NCBI GenBank assembly: GCA_033063855.1 | Contig: CP093829.1 | Location: 12,286,243 to 12,350,242 of the forward strand | DNA length: 64,000 nucleotides | Direction: 5' to 3' | Source: Smittia aterrima | Taxonomy: Eukaryota; Arthropoda; Insecta; Diptera; Chironomidae | Part shown: in pieces, positions 15,011 through 29,200 of the stretch | How positions within the stretch are numbered: position 1 is the first letter of the stretch | Layout of the letters: each line of letters opens with the position of its first letter | Program-made: the position numbers and the translations under genes | Notes under the pieces: model-generated | The model's database searches: none | The model's input: the letters and a program-made list of their open reading frames with translations, nothing else | Told to the model about the DNA's origin: nothing

Positions 15011-17262
15011 CGTTATCTGAAAAATATTTTCCCCATGTCAATAAGATTGACCAGATGAGTTCAAAGAGTGCGACTAAGCCGCCGACGGGGAATCGTGCTG
15101 AGTGATTTTCAGCCTAGAAACTTTATCGCAATAACTCTCACTCAAGATTTTATTTCTTGGTGAGATATCTCGGTTCACTCAAGCATATTCAGACAACTTG
15201 TTTGGTGGCTGAGACGACTGTAGTCGATGACAAGATTCCATATTGCGGTTGCAAATGTGCAGAAAAACGACGTGGAGTCGTTAAAATGCTTGAAAAGAAA
15301 ACTTTACTTCACTTGATACGAGTGGTGTGAGATGACTCTGAATTATGATTGGCATTTATTGGAAACGAATACTACGATTACGATGTGCTTGCCCCAAATT
15401 TCGCAACACGAGATAAAAATGTCAAGGTTCATGCAGCAGAAATTTCTAAGGCAACAACGGGTCATTAAATCTAATCTTGTCTTTAAATTGATCAAGCAAA
15501 GAAGCTCGATTTATATTAAACCTCTCAGCCATAACCCGATATTGCCCACGAGACGAAGGCAAACAGTTAGCAAGTAGTAAAGAGCGATGGAGAATTATTG
15601 GGGCTAATAACCCTCAGTAGTTCTCCTCATTTAAATATTAATAATAATGAAACTTGAACTAACATTACACGACCACGAATCGCTTCAATCGTTTTTTCTT
15701 GCGCTGACTGACGACTCTGCAATTGATTATTGCTGTTTATGTATTCAACTGTTCTTAGTTTTTGCTGATTCGCTAACAAGCCACCAAGTGAAATCGAAGA
15801 GGAGAAAGAAGATTAAATATTTAAATCACAAAATTTTTCTTCGTCGTTGAGTTGCAGAGTTTAATGAGAATTTAATTGTACGAGAATCGAGTAATCAGCA
15901 GTTTTGTGGGTTCTTCCAACTGTAAAGCTGATACTTCGTGATGATATTCCTGACCACAACGATGACGTTGATTGTAAACCTTAGCCAAACCATTTTTGGA
16001 GTTTTTTTTCTTACGAAACGAACATGAGCATTGTTCTTGTCCTCGATTAAAATTCTGAGCGTGCAATTGCGTGTTGAGCCGTCGTGCGTTGACATCTTCA
16101 GATGGCGCTCGATACTCATCGATTTCTGCTTCATAAAGCCATGAATTCAATGTAAATTCAAATTTTTCTGTGTCGTGTCCAAGTTGAATCGTTCATTGAA
16201 ATGTCCGAGGGGATCGAGGATTAGAATTTTATAAAATACGCTTGTTACGATTTTCCTGTGACGTGAAGGAGAGTTGACACACAAAGGGCTCATTCACTTT
16301 TTTTAAAAAAAAAACGAATCTAATTAAATTGAAAAATCATTACGATGGATGAATCAACTACAAAGTAAAACCAATTTCATTTAAATAATTTTTTTCTACA
16401 AAGTTTGTAACGATGGCAAAACAGAGACGGCGATATGACAGTTAATTATATTCGAATCAGAATGAAAAACATGAAAACCTTTCTTTTCAGTTCTCCTGCT
16501 TTGACTTTTCGTTCTGATCATCGATCGGCGGAAGAGCAATAAAATCTTTCAGAGCAAAATTTACCTTGGTTTTCCAAAGGTTAAAAAATTACGGAATCTT
16601 CTTCACGATTCTTGGATTGAGTACAATCGTGTGGTGATTTGTTGCTCTCCGCTTGCCCTGCATTCAGTTAGTCAAACACAGAGAAGCAAACAAAGAAAAT
16701 GATGATTTCTCAAAGCTCATACGAGTGATCGCCATAAAGCTCCACTCAAGATTAGCCGGCGGCAATGAAAAGAAAATCCACGATCATTTTGCTTACTGCC
16801 AGCTGTATAACTTTTGCCATTAATTAAATAGTCAATAATTTGCGCAATTTGCACACTCCGAAAAAAAGAGAAGTGAGCCGCGGCATCGCTTAAAAGAAGA
16901 GTTGTTGAAGTAATTTAGAAGCATTCACTGCTGCAACTTGAAAGTTTCTGATTGAAAATTTGCGGAGAATGATGACAAACATCTCTCGACTTCGAAAACA
17001 CAAAAAAAAATCCTCGCGAAAATGTGCAACAAAAGGAAAATGAGAATGAGAAGAAGAAAACTTTTTCTTTTTGCTCGCTTTTTGGGATTGACGAATGAAT
17101 CAGAGAGAAGAAAAGAGGCGATGAAGCTGGCTAACAAGACGCAGCCAGTTAATTAATCATAATTTTTTCACTTTAAGAGCGCGGAGCGTCATTCAATTTG
17201 CATAATTCAATTTTCTGATGTCTTATTATGCTAAATTGCTTATTTTCTTTATTCTTTTGCAG

Positions 17263-20200
17263 GCAACACCTAACGACGGACTACCGCCGATTGTTTGCAT
17301 CCAGTGCCGTGAACAATTAGATTCTTGTCATCGGTTTCGACGAGTTGCTCATCAGACAAATCAAGCACTCTACGATTATCTGCAGTTTACCTCAAAATTG
17401 AACGGCACGCCACAGGTAAATCTCATTTTGACATTTTTCGGATTTATTGATTTGTAAATCGTCGCGAGTTAGACTTGAAGCGGAAAACAACGTTCGATAG
17501 TTAAGTTCTAAGCCAATATAACGATTTATGAGAGCTTTGTGTAAACTTTGCTTATTTATAATGCAATTCAGTTGTGACAATCATCGTAGTGGACAACACA
17601 ATCGGCAAATACACCTGAACCTGATTGTGTCGCTTCACACCTGAACAAGGCAACGCATAAGAATGAGAGAAACTCACTCCACAGAAGAACTATCAATGCG
17701 GAATAATTTTATTCGAGCCATCCCCTTTCGGAACATGCGATTTGTTTATGGAAATTGATGGCATCTAAGGAGTCGAGAATAAAAACATGAGACTCTCTGG
17801 ACTTGATCGCATTTAATGGAAAATTTATTTAAATTGAATTCTTCACCTTTCATTAAACTGATTCCTTGTCTCTTCAGAGATGAATCATTGCCATTAAGTG
17901 CTTGACCTGATTTACATTTTACAATAGCGAAGGTCTCATGCCACGCCATGAAGATCTGCGCACGATCAAATTTATGTTCCTTTCCCTTTCTAACGAGATC
18001 TGCATCCTTGACGACAACATTGGATCTGCCTCTAAATTCTGGTCACATATGAAGCGACAGATCCGAGTGATCTCCCCGTAAATTTATTGTTTCTCATGAT
18101 CTAAACAACTGCAAAAAGCAATTAATAAACTCGGAGAGCTCGGTTGAACCAAAAATATAAACTGCACATAGAACTCTCCCCGTGGTGTGAATTTTTAATG
18201 AATATTAATGAGAATTATAGCGCGCATAAATTTATGAGACAACAACAACAGGCAGCAGCAGCTATTTGCGACTAGTAGCGATTGTGACGTGCTTAACGCG
18301 AAGGTGAAAAAAAGTTTGAGTTTTCCTCGAGGGCTTCCATGCTGAGTTCGTTTGCCGTTTCTCCCTCAGCCATGTGTTTCGCAACTGTGTAAAGTCAAGG
18401 AGGAAAAAGATCGGCAATTAAGATTAAATGTCACAAACGAACGGCTAAACGTCCGCGATCGAATGCGATTTGATTGGATTTGAAAGTTACAGCGATTGTC
18501 GTTTCTTTATTCTCACATTAAATCAATCGTGAATGATTCACTCGACATGTCGATCAAACATTTTTCCACTCAACTCAGACTGAACACCAATTACAATGTA
18601 TCAAATCATTATAATGGGTCGTTTGACCTTTCGCGATTACGACAATCTTCAAATCATCTTCGACGAGAAGAAACGATTCTCCAATTTCGACGAACGTGGA
18701 TAATTGTCTCTCCGACGCGAATAAATCGATTTATTGTTTACCTTCATTCGGCTACTGGAAATCTCTCACGTTTGTCGTTTCGCCTTTCATCCCGAGCGCG
18801 ATAGAAAAACATAGGTTGACTTTAACAAATTGTGCTCGTTCAGAAGCGAGACAGACAAAGACGTGGCTTTCGATCATTTCGCGGATCGCAGAACAAATAA
18901 AGCATGTGAAAGTCGCCCCAAGTTGCAGGGATTACGACAGCGGCTTGTTGCTAATTACATTCGCATGAAGATCTTTGAAGATTATGATGGCCTTTTGTTT
19001 TTATCGTCAGAAGCTCTAAAGCTTTTGAAATCTTAGTCGTTTTCCTCGCTCTTAACCAGATGAAACATTAAATAACAATTCCCGCAATCAAATATCTTGT
19101 AATTTAGGTTTTTTCCTCTTGCTGCCTTTCGAGTCTGTAGTGCTGCGTGAGCGATAATTTAGATCGAAATCAGTTCATTGTTTCGAGGCCTCTTAATTTC
19201 TGCTTGTATGCGTCAGCCGCGCGGTCCATTATCGTGACCGCAAGCAAAGATAATGACTCAATGGCGACTGGAAATTGTATAATGGTACTGATATTAGCAA
19301 AGAAACAAGAAAAGATTCATGTTTTGTCGAAATTGAAAGTCGAAATGGTGAAGAGTACAAAACATCAAAGATCGTGAATGTGGCTTTGGGAATGATGATC
19401 TAATGCGAGAGGGAACCATTAGATTAGACCTTTTCCATCATCGCCAGCCATTACATAATTCATAAAATTTCATTGAGTTTGATTTCGTTTAGTTTAAGTA
19501 CGACATCGTTTGTTTCTCGACTCGATTTTCATTCACTCGAAATCATGCCAAAAACGAGCTCTGAATAGATCACAATTTTCGATGGAATTAGAAAACCGAA
19601 AAGGTTGAAATTGAATGAAAACGTGACATTTTGATATCGTGAGATCTCAAAATTGCTCTCGTTTTTGTCATTGGACTCGATTCTTTCATCTTCGAGTTGA
19701 TAATCCAGATAAGAGTTTTAAGAGGCCAACGATTGAGGTTGAGAGTTGAGTTGGCGGAAGAATCGATGAAATTATATCAGAAAATTGAATGATCTTACTT
19801 TTAAAAGCGTCTCACTTGCCAAAAAAACAGGAAGGCATGCATTAAAGTCAATTCATTAACCATCTGATGCTCAACAAATTTATCAACAATTTATTGCCCG
19901 TTGAGATGGAAAGAAACATCAGCAGCGAAAAAACCTGCAAACTCAACGATTTCCGGTTCCATTCGAGGCTTTCAGATTAAAACAATAATAAGCTCGCCAG
20001 AGAAGCATAAAATTTTATCTTTTCAGCCGCGTTGCTTTTTTTTAGCGTTCAGTCTGCCAATCACGAATTTATTTCACCAGATTGTGCGAGATATGTCGCA
20101 AGTTGTATCTCATAGCAAACCTCACGATAAGGCGCGACACTGAGATAATTTTATCGCGAACTGTGCAAATAAACAATCGGCCATAACTTTGTTGTGAACG

Positions 20201-23200
20201 AAGCATAAGCGACCATGTGCTGTGATTCATCGCCGCCGACACGATTCAGGTTTCTTCCGAAAATAAGAAAACAAAAACATTCAAAATGATATTGAATGAA
20301 CTTTTCTCTCTTTCTCAGTCAGACTGAGTCAGTCTTTCTCCCTCGAGAGACGTCGACGTGAAGAAAAACAGCTGAAAAAAGATTTTATGGATTTTCGTCT
20401 GCGATCGAAAGTTTGAATAAAATGAATCATCTCACAATTGGTCCATTTCCATTCTTGAAAGTTAATTGTCGATTCCTTGAGATCAATGGAATTTTAACGA
20501 TGCATAATGAAGTTGCCGTTCGATTTGGGGCGGAGAATGTTTAGCGAATCTAAGCACGGCAGCTGTTTGCTCAACAACAATCAATAAGTTCCGTTCGCAT
20601 GCTTCTATCGAAGCCTTTATTGAGTTATTTCCTTTGTTGGATACTTTCAAAGTTTCCAATTTTTATCAGCAAAAGCTCCTCGTAATTGCGCTCGAAAAAA
20701 GCTGAATCGAAAATCGATCTTTCGCCTTCGCGAGACAATTAGATTAGTAATCACTGCAGTGTGGAGGCTTTGCTTGTACTTAAACGTCGGCTACTGATCG
20801 CGAGAGAGCGAAATGTGGGTTGTGCACAATGGTTTTTGTTGCTGCCGCTGCGCGCTTAAAGCTTAGAATTTAAATGCCCATTATCGACTTCTTTCCTCGC
20901 AGGAAAAAGTCTGATTTCAATTAATTCCTGATTCGCTGAATGGACTTTCATATTATTTCGGCATTGTTGGCTACAGCTCATATTTGAGGTCAAAGGTTTT
21001 GAACGAGATCATACAAATCATGAACTTTGGGGGGCGTTTAAAAATAATAATATTATGAATTTAGTCTCGAGGTGCGATTGGCAATTCGTTAGGCGTCAAT
21101 GTGCGGTGAGTTTGGCGTTTGAAGTGACAACACGTACCACTGCTCAGCATTGAACTATCAGTTTCTGCAGCATTATTCAGAAAGACGTTTGTTTCAGTTT
21201 CCAAATCCGTGGCGCAGACAGCAAAAAGTCGCACAATTAATGCTCTGGGTGTTGACAGCGATAAGACATGATCGCAACACTAGAGAAATCCATTAATATC
21301 TCAATCGAATGCCACCACGAAATCGGACAAGCAAAAACTGATCTCATTTTAAAGAAACAATCAGACGATGTTGAGCAGAAAAAAAGTCGAGGAAATTAAT
21401 TAGATAAATTGAACCATGAGTTAACGAAATTACTTCAGTTTTTGCTTCGATCGATCGTTGATTGGCGTCAAAAATTCTTTCTTAATTGAAAAGTCTGTCG
21501 ACTGCATGCAAAGACGATGCGAGCACGAACAGCGACCGATAAGCGTGCAAATATGGAGGTGTCACTTTAGATAACCGAACCGAGCCATTGCCAAGCGCAC
21601 AAGAAGAAAACTGTTATTTAAAGCACTTTGACTTCCATTTTGGGCTCATGAGACGATTACGAAACAAAGTTCTCTGGTAATTTGACCCAAAACCACTCAA
21701 ATACATTCACACACACGCAATAAAACGATTTGAAGACGATGATAACCACGACAATTACATGGTAAAGTCGAAAAAAACGACGTCCATTTAAGTTGCTGCT
21801 GTCGTTTTTTCGTCGTTCGCAGGCAGATAATTATCGTGGTTTTTCTATACCAGCGCGCAGATGCCCCGCTCAATAGTTTTAATCTTTATCATTCTAGCCA
21901 AAAGTCTCATCAAGAAGGTGTGACTCCTCGATTCGAATGAAAACCTTTGTCCGAACGTTGTTGATGGCGACATTCAATAAAATAAAAGTCGTTCTCTAGC
22001 GGACGGAGAAGCTTTTAAAATAAGAAGCGGATATGAAGATGACTTTGAGAAGTCGGGAAAGAGCGAACAGCAGAAGACAATGTTTTTGATTTTATATCTG
22101 CGATTTTTTCCCACTTTGATTAAGACGTTTTGTGAACACAATTTTCTGATGGATCAACGTTCGTAAATAAAAATTCATCGTCATCACGAAATGAAAATTG
22201 CGTTAGTGCGCGATTAAATGAAACAAAATAAATTTGGATTGTTCAATCATCATGATTACAAAATGTATGTGTGTAGTTTTCTTGGAACTTCCATAAAAGG
22301 TTGAGAGGAGACGTGGAATCAAATCGTGGATTGAACAATTACTTGTTACTGGAAAAATAACATTAAAATAAATAAATAAGTTTGGGGCGAGTCGAGTTCC
22401 GTCGTTTGTTGATCGTAGATGAGAAAGCAATGTCTCTTGATCGTTTGACGGAACCTTCATGCGTGATTACCAATCAGCTCGATGATTAATCATTTTACAA
22501 TATCGCAAGCTCTGTGCTCGCTTTGCGCCCCCATCCATATTTTATCTCGCGAATGAATGAATGAGTAAGCGGCACGGCACCTACGTGGGCTTCAATCGTC
22601 TTAAATGATTCTTTTCAGTTATGGCATCGCGGGAGAAAAAAGAGAGAGAATGAATATTGTTTGTAATCGTCGCTCACAAATGTCCAACACAAATTATGCC
22701 TGCAATTCAATAATTGCGAAATTCGATTTTATCTTCTCTCCTCCGTCTCAACTGCAAATTGTTTGCTTTAAAGCTTAAGTTTCGTATCGATTAAAAAATT
22801 TGATGACAAAATTGGCAACTTACGTCATCTTTTATGAGTTCAGAACTCTGAACTATCAAGCAGAATTAAAAAAGCTCTCTCCTATTGATTGCCCGCTTGG
22901 CATTGAAAAACAACGACGATTGTATCGTATATATAAAGGCGAGTAGTTATCATCGTTCCTTATTCGGAATAATTATGACGATATCATTTTCAATTTTTTT
23001 TTGCGCGAAGCATTTCTCATACTTCATCTTTCAATTTCGACCCAAATGTTTTAATTAATTACAGTCGATTTGAGGCAGTTTTCTCATCATCATCTCTTTT
23101 GCTTCGATATTAATCTCATCAGATGCACATTTCCCGAGCATCCTAATTCAATTATTAACAGCAATGCACAGTTGCCGCCGCTTTCATGTCGTACAAAAAT

Positions 23201-26200
23201 AGCTCGGCAAATCTGCAAATCGTTAACAGAATTATATCGCGAGCTTTGCTTTGCTTCTGAATGAATGAGTGAAACTCGCGAGTGCTGCACCCAATCAACT
23301 GCTGTTTGGTGTGAGTGCATGTGATGGCTAAAAATAGATTTCATGAAATATTTTGTGGCTTATGATGATAAAAGTAAGATCTAGAACGCATTCAAGGCGT
23401 CGTGGGGTCCCAAGAAAAACTTTAGGTAGCGAGAAACTTTTAGTTTTATTACACATGACAAATTTTTTCTATTCTCGTCTTGCCAAATTGAAATTCAACA
23501 GAAAACAGCGAGCTCATCAGCATAAAAAATTTAAAGAAATTTTAAGATCAATAAAAAGTTAGAGAGTGAGAGAGAGACTCCTTTGCTTCTCTAATGGGTT
23601 CATCCAGACAGCGCAAACAAGAACACGAAAAGCAATTTTGTCCCGCAAAAAGTCTTTGTTCTCAAAAACAAAACGAAAGAGTCTTGTTCGCCAAATCATG
23701 TTTTTTTTAAATGAATATGTGTTATCTCTTCAATTCGCGAGGTAAAGAAATAAACAACAAGTCAGCCAACTCAGTTGAATATTAAAATTAATCAGCTATC
23801 AGAAGCAAACACATTATCGAACCCGGGTTCATTAACAATCAACGAGAAAATGTTAAATCCGATGTGAGAAGAACGAAGACAGAGAACCGCGAAGCAAATT
23901 ACCATAAAAATGATAATATTTTGTCTTTGGGCTTCGCGCCCACGCACATTCGAATTCGAAATCGTTTATTTTGTTTCCGTGGCGAGGAACTTCGAGGCTT
24001 TCAACTGATTGATTAATGAAACAGCGCCAAGAAATATAAAAACTTAGGGCTCGGTGTCTTGTTCGTGGAAGTTTCAACAGAACGAGTCGAACACGCTCAT
24101 TCATCCTGTCAGAGAGACATTATCAACGGCTCTTATCAATTCTCCTTCTCTCTTGCATAAATTTAAATATCAACATTGAATTGCCCCGCGACTGCGACAT
24201 GTTGTCGTTCGCAATATCAGCGACGGTCGACTCGACTAAAAATAATCACGATTTTATATTTGTTCAAAATTCAAATTCAATTTACATTCATTTGAAGTCG
24301 TTTCGGGGCGCGAGCGATAAGACGAAATGTGAACCAAACAAACCGAAACTGGATATTTTATCGCGCTCGCCTTCTTTTCTTCCATTTAATGGCATGAGAA
24401 ATATCTATTTCGGCTAGTGTCACCAACACATCGACAGACACTCGACGAAGCATCGATGCCAAAAATAATCATAAATTTCGCTCGATTTTCGATCGAAGAG
24501 CTTCCGAGAAGAAACGATGATTAATGGATTTTGCTTGTTCGCTTCGACGAAGCGTTGATCTCTCGCGGGACCCGTCTTGCTGCCATGAAGCTAATGATAT
24601 CACTCATATCAACCAACGCTTGTAGCGTGCATGAAGTCATCGAATGCGCGTGAGGTTTATCAGCTGAAAAGAAATCCGTCTTTATTAAAAATTTACATAA
24701 CTAATCAGCAAACAAGACAATTTAGAATTCTCGCGACGTCAAAAAAACTCGAAAACATTTCAAAACTTATCAAATGCAAAATATCTGAGTCAGATAATCT
24801 GACGAATGAAATGATTAAAAAATATTTTTACAACTTCTCTTCTTGCTTCATTGTAGACTTTGTTGCAAGAATTTTACGGGATTTTTTTAACGAAAGCTTT
24901 AGCAATCCAAAATAAATATTTCGATCAGTTAATCGAAGATGAACGTTGATTATCGTCGAATCGGGCGCGTTAAATCCATTATCATCAAATTTAATAGAGA
25001 AGTTTTCATCGCAATTTTCAAAGATAATTTTCTCCTCCGCTCGACGATGCTCAATTTATTATTAACAAGAAGCGATGGCTGAGCTGTGAGAAAGCGATGG
25101 GTGGTTGGCTTGTTCGCTTGAAGATTGAAATCAGTGCCACTCACAAGATTTTGAAGCGATTACGCACCACATTTCCATCATCGATCCAGTTAAAAATATC
25201 AAGATTCGGTAAAAATCACAAGCTCGCCTGAATATCGAAAAGCCCCATTGACTCTTGGAAAAATCCACTCATTATGTGTGGAATGCGATACCAGTCACGA
25301 TACTGCTCGACTCCCTTCACTGTTCGCTGTTGATGTTTATTAATAGTCTTTAAATAGATTAAAAACATCTGGAGTGCAATTTATCGAGAGAATCTCTTGA
25401 AGAAAATTGGAAAGTCTTTTTTCCATTTGGCGACAAGTAGACATTCTTCTCCTCCTTCTTCACGAAAGAGACTTCATTTCATATCATTTCTCTATCGCCG
25501 CTGATAAATCTCCCAAAGCTTCCTTTCCTGTTCTTTCCGTTTGAACAGACGTTTCTTGCTAAAAATATCTCCGAGGAAAAATTGCAGTTGCAAAGTGGAA
25601 AATTATTGCGCTGCACCGTCATAAATTTTATGATTACGAGCGATGGGGGGATTGAGACGGTTTGCAGCTTTAGATCAGCTCTCGAAGAGTCTCGGCTCGT
25701 AGATAAATTTATCACAAACTCAAAATCAACTTGAAACGGAATGGCGCAAGATTTTTCTTTCTCACAAATTCGAACAGAAACAAACATTGCACTGCACTGC
25801 AAGTGGTGACAGTTGAGCGTTGTGGGCGGCGAATTGATTAATTTATGGCCAGTAATTGTTTATCCATGTCATTTTTCGCCTGCCACGTAATCATGTTTTA
25901 AAAATGTGATCAATTAATTTGAGCTTTCTTATCGCGATCGTTGCGCACCGGACAACTTGTTTAACAGCAGTGCATTTGACACAAATACTTTGATGATTGA
26001 ATCTCGAGAGATATAAGATGGACACTCGAGGAGTTTTTAGTTTTCCATGCAGGCCACTTCATCTCTTTTCTAGTTGACGACACTTCACGCTGAAATTGAT
26101 TTTAATTAATTCTTTTTGAGGTCTAAGCTGTCGACTTGCGCCCTCCGTCTTGCGCTGTTGCCGAGAGAAATATTTTCAAATACTTACATGTGAATGAACG

Positions 26201-29200
26201 AAACGTATCAGGCCAAAAATAAATCATCAAACATCTGAGTGGAAAAGCGAACTCAGACTTATTCAGAAATGTTTAAAAGGCTCATCTAACATCAACTGAC
26301 ATATCGTTGTCGAAATGTTTTTCTTAGAAAATCATTTTTCAAAAACTTTCCTCGCCATGAACAAGAGAGAAAAACTAATTATTGAAATGTCAAAAGACGC
26401 TCCTCGCAGCTTCTGCGACTAATCTAATCAGTCAAGGAGACTGCTGAAGATAACCAGTTGAGACACATCACATGTGTTGACGTCAACAATCGTTCTCTCA
26501 ATGGCGGGTTCATTACCTTCTTAAAAGAAAAGATTTCATCACGCAGAGGTTGTTTTTCTACGAACGAAAGAGTCAAATTGTGAATTGTGACTTATCATTG
26601 AGCGAGTGAGTAATCAGTCGATGGAAAAAAATATCTAAATTTAACCGCTCTGTAATTATCGCCATGAAGCAAAAAGTTGAGTTCATATCAGTTGAGTCAT
26701 ATGGAGAAACCCACACACACTCACACAGCAAGCCAATCAACGATATCGTGCAGTACAATCAACGGAAAATTGCATCATAAATTGCAATTAAAAAGCATGA
26801 TCTACGATTGCGGCTTTTCCGAAAAACATTTCCCGATTTGATAATGCGAAATATAGTTTCAAATGGGGCGGACAGATAAGCCCACTGCTTCGCTAAAAAA
26901 AATATTAATCACTCTCGAGCCATAAGCCTTCATGATTAACCCCGAAAATATTTCACAACCGATGATTGCATCATATTGAAAAACAGTTCATGCCGAGAGT
27001 TCAAAAGTTTTGTTTGTTTACGAATAAAACTCTTTTTTTAGGGGGAGACTTTTGCTTTTTAGAGCGCTTTAAAAGAGCATCAATCAAGCGCAACCGTAAT
27101 CAATCATAATTTTTTGGTGGCTCCTAATGACCTCCGCAAGGTCTATCATTAGCTCTTGCTGTTACTTTCATCCATCTCGCAATCTCGAATGTTGAAATAT
27201 TGCTTTTAACGACAATGGCCGGGCGGTGGAAAAAGAAAAAACTTTTAGTTTCGATAAAACAAAAAAAATTGCAATCAAACATTCAAACTCTTGACTAACA
27301 ACAATCTTTTACTCGCGAAGTCTTCTCGTGTGAACGACATCGCATTTGAAACATAAAACTTCATTAAACATGAACCAGCAGCAACAGGAATATCTAGACA
27401 TCTCTTTGCCATCGCAATGCGTCAGTGTTCTTGAGAAATCTGAGACATTCAACGATCGACGTGGCTGATTATAGCGATCGTTGATGAAATCATCGTCGGG
27501 ATTATCGCGCCCGATCAAACCGTAAATAATTTTTTAATGGACAATTTCTGGCGAGGTGAGCACTCACTGTAAGACTTGTCGACAAAGGAAAAATAGTTTT
27601 TTATAAAGCTCAGTTATTCGCGCATTATTTCTGGTTGTATTTTCATCGTCAAACAAATATTTTCATCTCTATATTCAAGTTTTTTGACATTGAATAGTTC
27701 CATCTCACTCAACACTCGGCAGTCGAATTCATTATCAAAACTCCGACTTCTTTCTTCTTTCGCCATGCAAAGCGCGTTTATGTCTCGCGAGATTTCTTCC
27801 TCGAACATTGCTTTATTCTCGAGGTTCAACACGATTAGTCGCTGATGTGTTTGAAATTCATCAAACGTAACAATCTTTGGATGACAATGAACACATGAAA
27901 CGTAGCGCTTTGACACTGTCGTTTCACATGTGTGCGATCGTCGCTGTTGTCGACAACGCATGGTGCGAGAAGCGAGAAATCCAATGACTCACCGAGAAAA
28001 CAACTCACACGAGAAATCACATCTGATAAACTTTTCGAGTTTGTCTCTCTTCTGTGAGAGTCTCACAGATTTTTTTTGTGACTATTTTTGCAGAAATCTC
28101 CACAAACGGCAAAAATCTATAAATAAAAAAAGCTGCTTGCTTAGTCAGTTGGATAAAATGTCAGTGACGATTTTATGACGGACGAAGATGCGTGTATACG
28201 TGCGATATCAGCTTTCAAATTATCAGCGGGTCTTATAATCACGTTTGAGAGAGAAAAAAATCATGGTAGGTTGTAAGAATCCACTTTCTGTAATATCGAG
28301 AGATATGTGCACGCTCAGTGTCCAACAGATGGGCACCAAGCGAGTCAATTAATTTGAATAATAAATATCTGTAATTTCTCGCGTCCCACGAGTAGTGAAG
28401 TGTCGTCCCAGTTGGCGATGCAGCAGTGTCGTCTTCGTAGAATATAACTGATAAATGATTTGGTTCGTTCAAAGTATTTCTGTTTTGTTTTCAAAGCAAA
28501 CGAGCGAGGGAGAGAAAGACAAGCCGAAAGAATAATAATGCCAAAACATTTTTCGTACACGTCACACCCACCAAGAACAAGTCAGCTCAAAAGTCTCGAG
28601 AGCAAGAAACAAATGAAATATCAGTCTAGTGGTTAAAGTTTAAATGTTAAGCCAAGAGCAATCGACGGAGCGCAGTTTTCTGCGCTTACTGATAATAGTT
28701 TACATTTAGAATGGAACGTGGGTTGTATAGTCTTGACTATACGTGAAAGTCAGCAGCGTTCACAAAAAAATCTTAAACGAAATTATTTTGAGAGCAATGA
28801 TCCTTTCAACTTAACCGTAAACTGTTTCGATCAACTTTCAATGCCAAAATAAGCACTTCCTCCACACTCAAGTTGCTTCTTTGAGAAATTTCATTGACAT
28901 TGCAATTCGGAACATTTAAGATTGCGTTCCGGTTGTCAGCGTCGATAAAACTTCCTCATCGACTTAGCGCACTCTGTCGATCGATTTTTGATTTTTTCTT
29001 TCTTGAATCTCATGCTGCTAATGCAACGAAGTTAGAAGGAAAACAAAACTTTCCTTAAGCTCGAGAGCATTAAAATAAGTAAATCAAATCCAAATTGATC
29101 ATTTTTTTCTATCATCGCTTAATGGAAACTAAGCACCAATTCGATAGAAGAGCTAGAGAAATGTTAAAGCGCCATGAAGTTAAGGCATGAAATGTTGTAA

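Larger units (their letters stand above)
1..17262. other. Long non-coding stretch upstream of the ZAD exon
   Basis: I find no convincing coding exon here. All open frames are under 100 codons, lack recognisable domains and look like chance. The downstream exon at 17263 begins in mid-domain in phase 0, so an upstream exon must exist; the interval is probably intron, perhaps with enhancers, or the upstream exon lies left of the window. I looked for a Cys-x2-Cys start of a ZAD domain followed by a splice donor and did not find one. Small features present are simple repeats (3765, 11875, 14985), an AT-rich perfect inverted repeat (12545-12580) and a CpG-dense spot (3086-3097). Confidence 0.6.

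Noticed and set aside
27614..27961. 115-codon - strand frame with a CxxC and histidines resembling a zinc finger
   Set aside because: Spacing does not fit any C2H2 or ZAD pattern. There is no promoter or splice context, and it is about the length expected by chance in a 17 kb intron.
28710..28745. Possible let-7 microRNA (GGTTGTATAGT is present)
   Set aside because: The match covers only the 3' half of mature let-7. The seed region differs and the hairpin stem is 8 bp, too short for a precursor.
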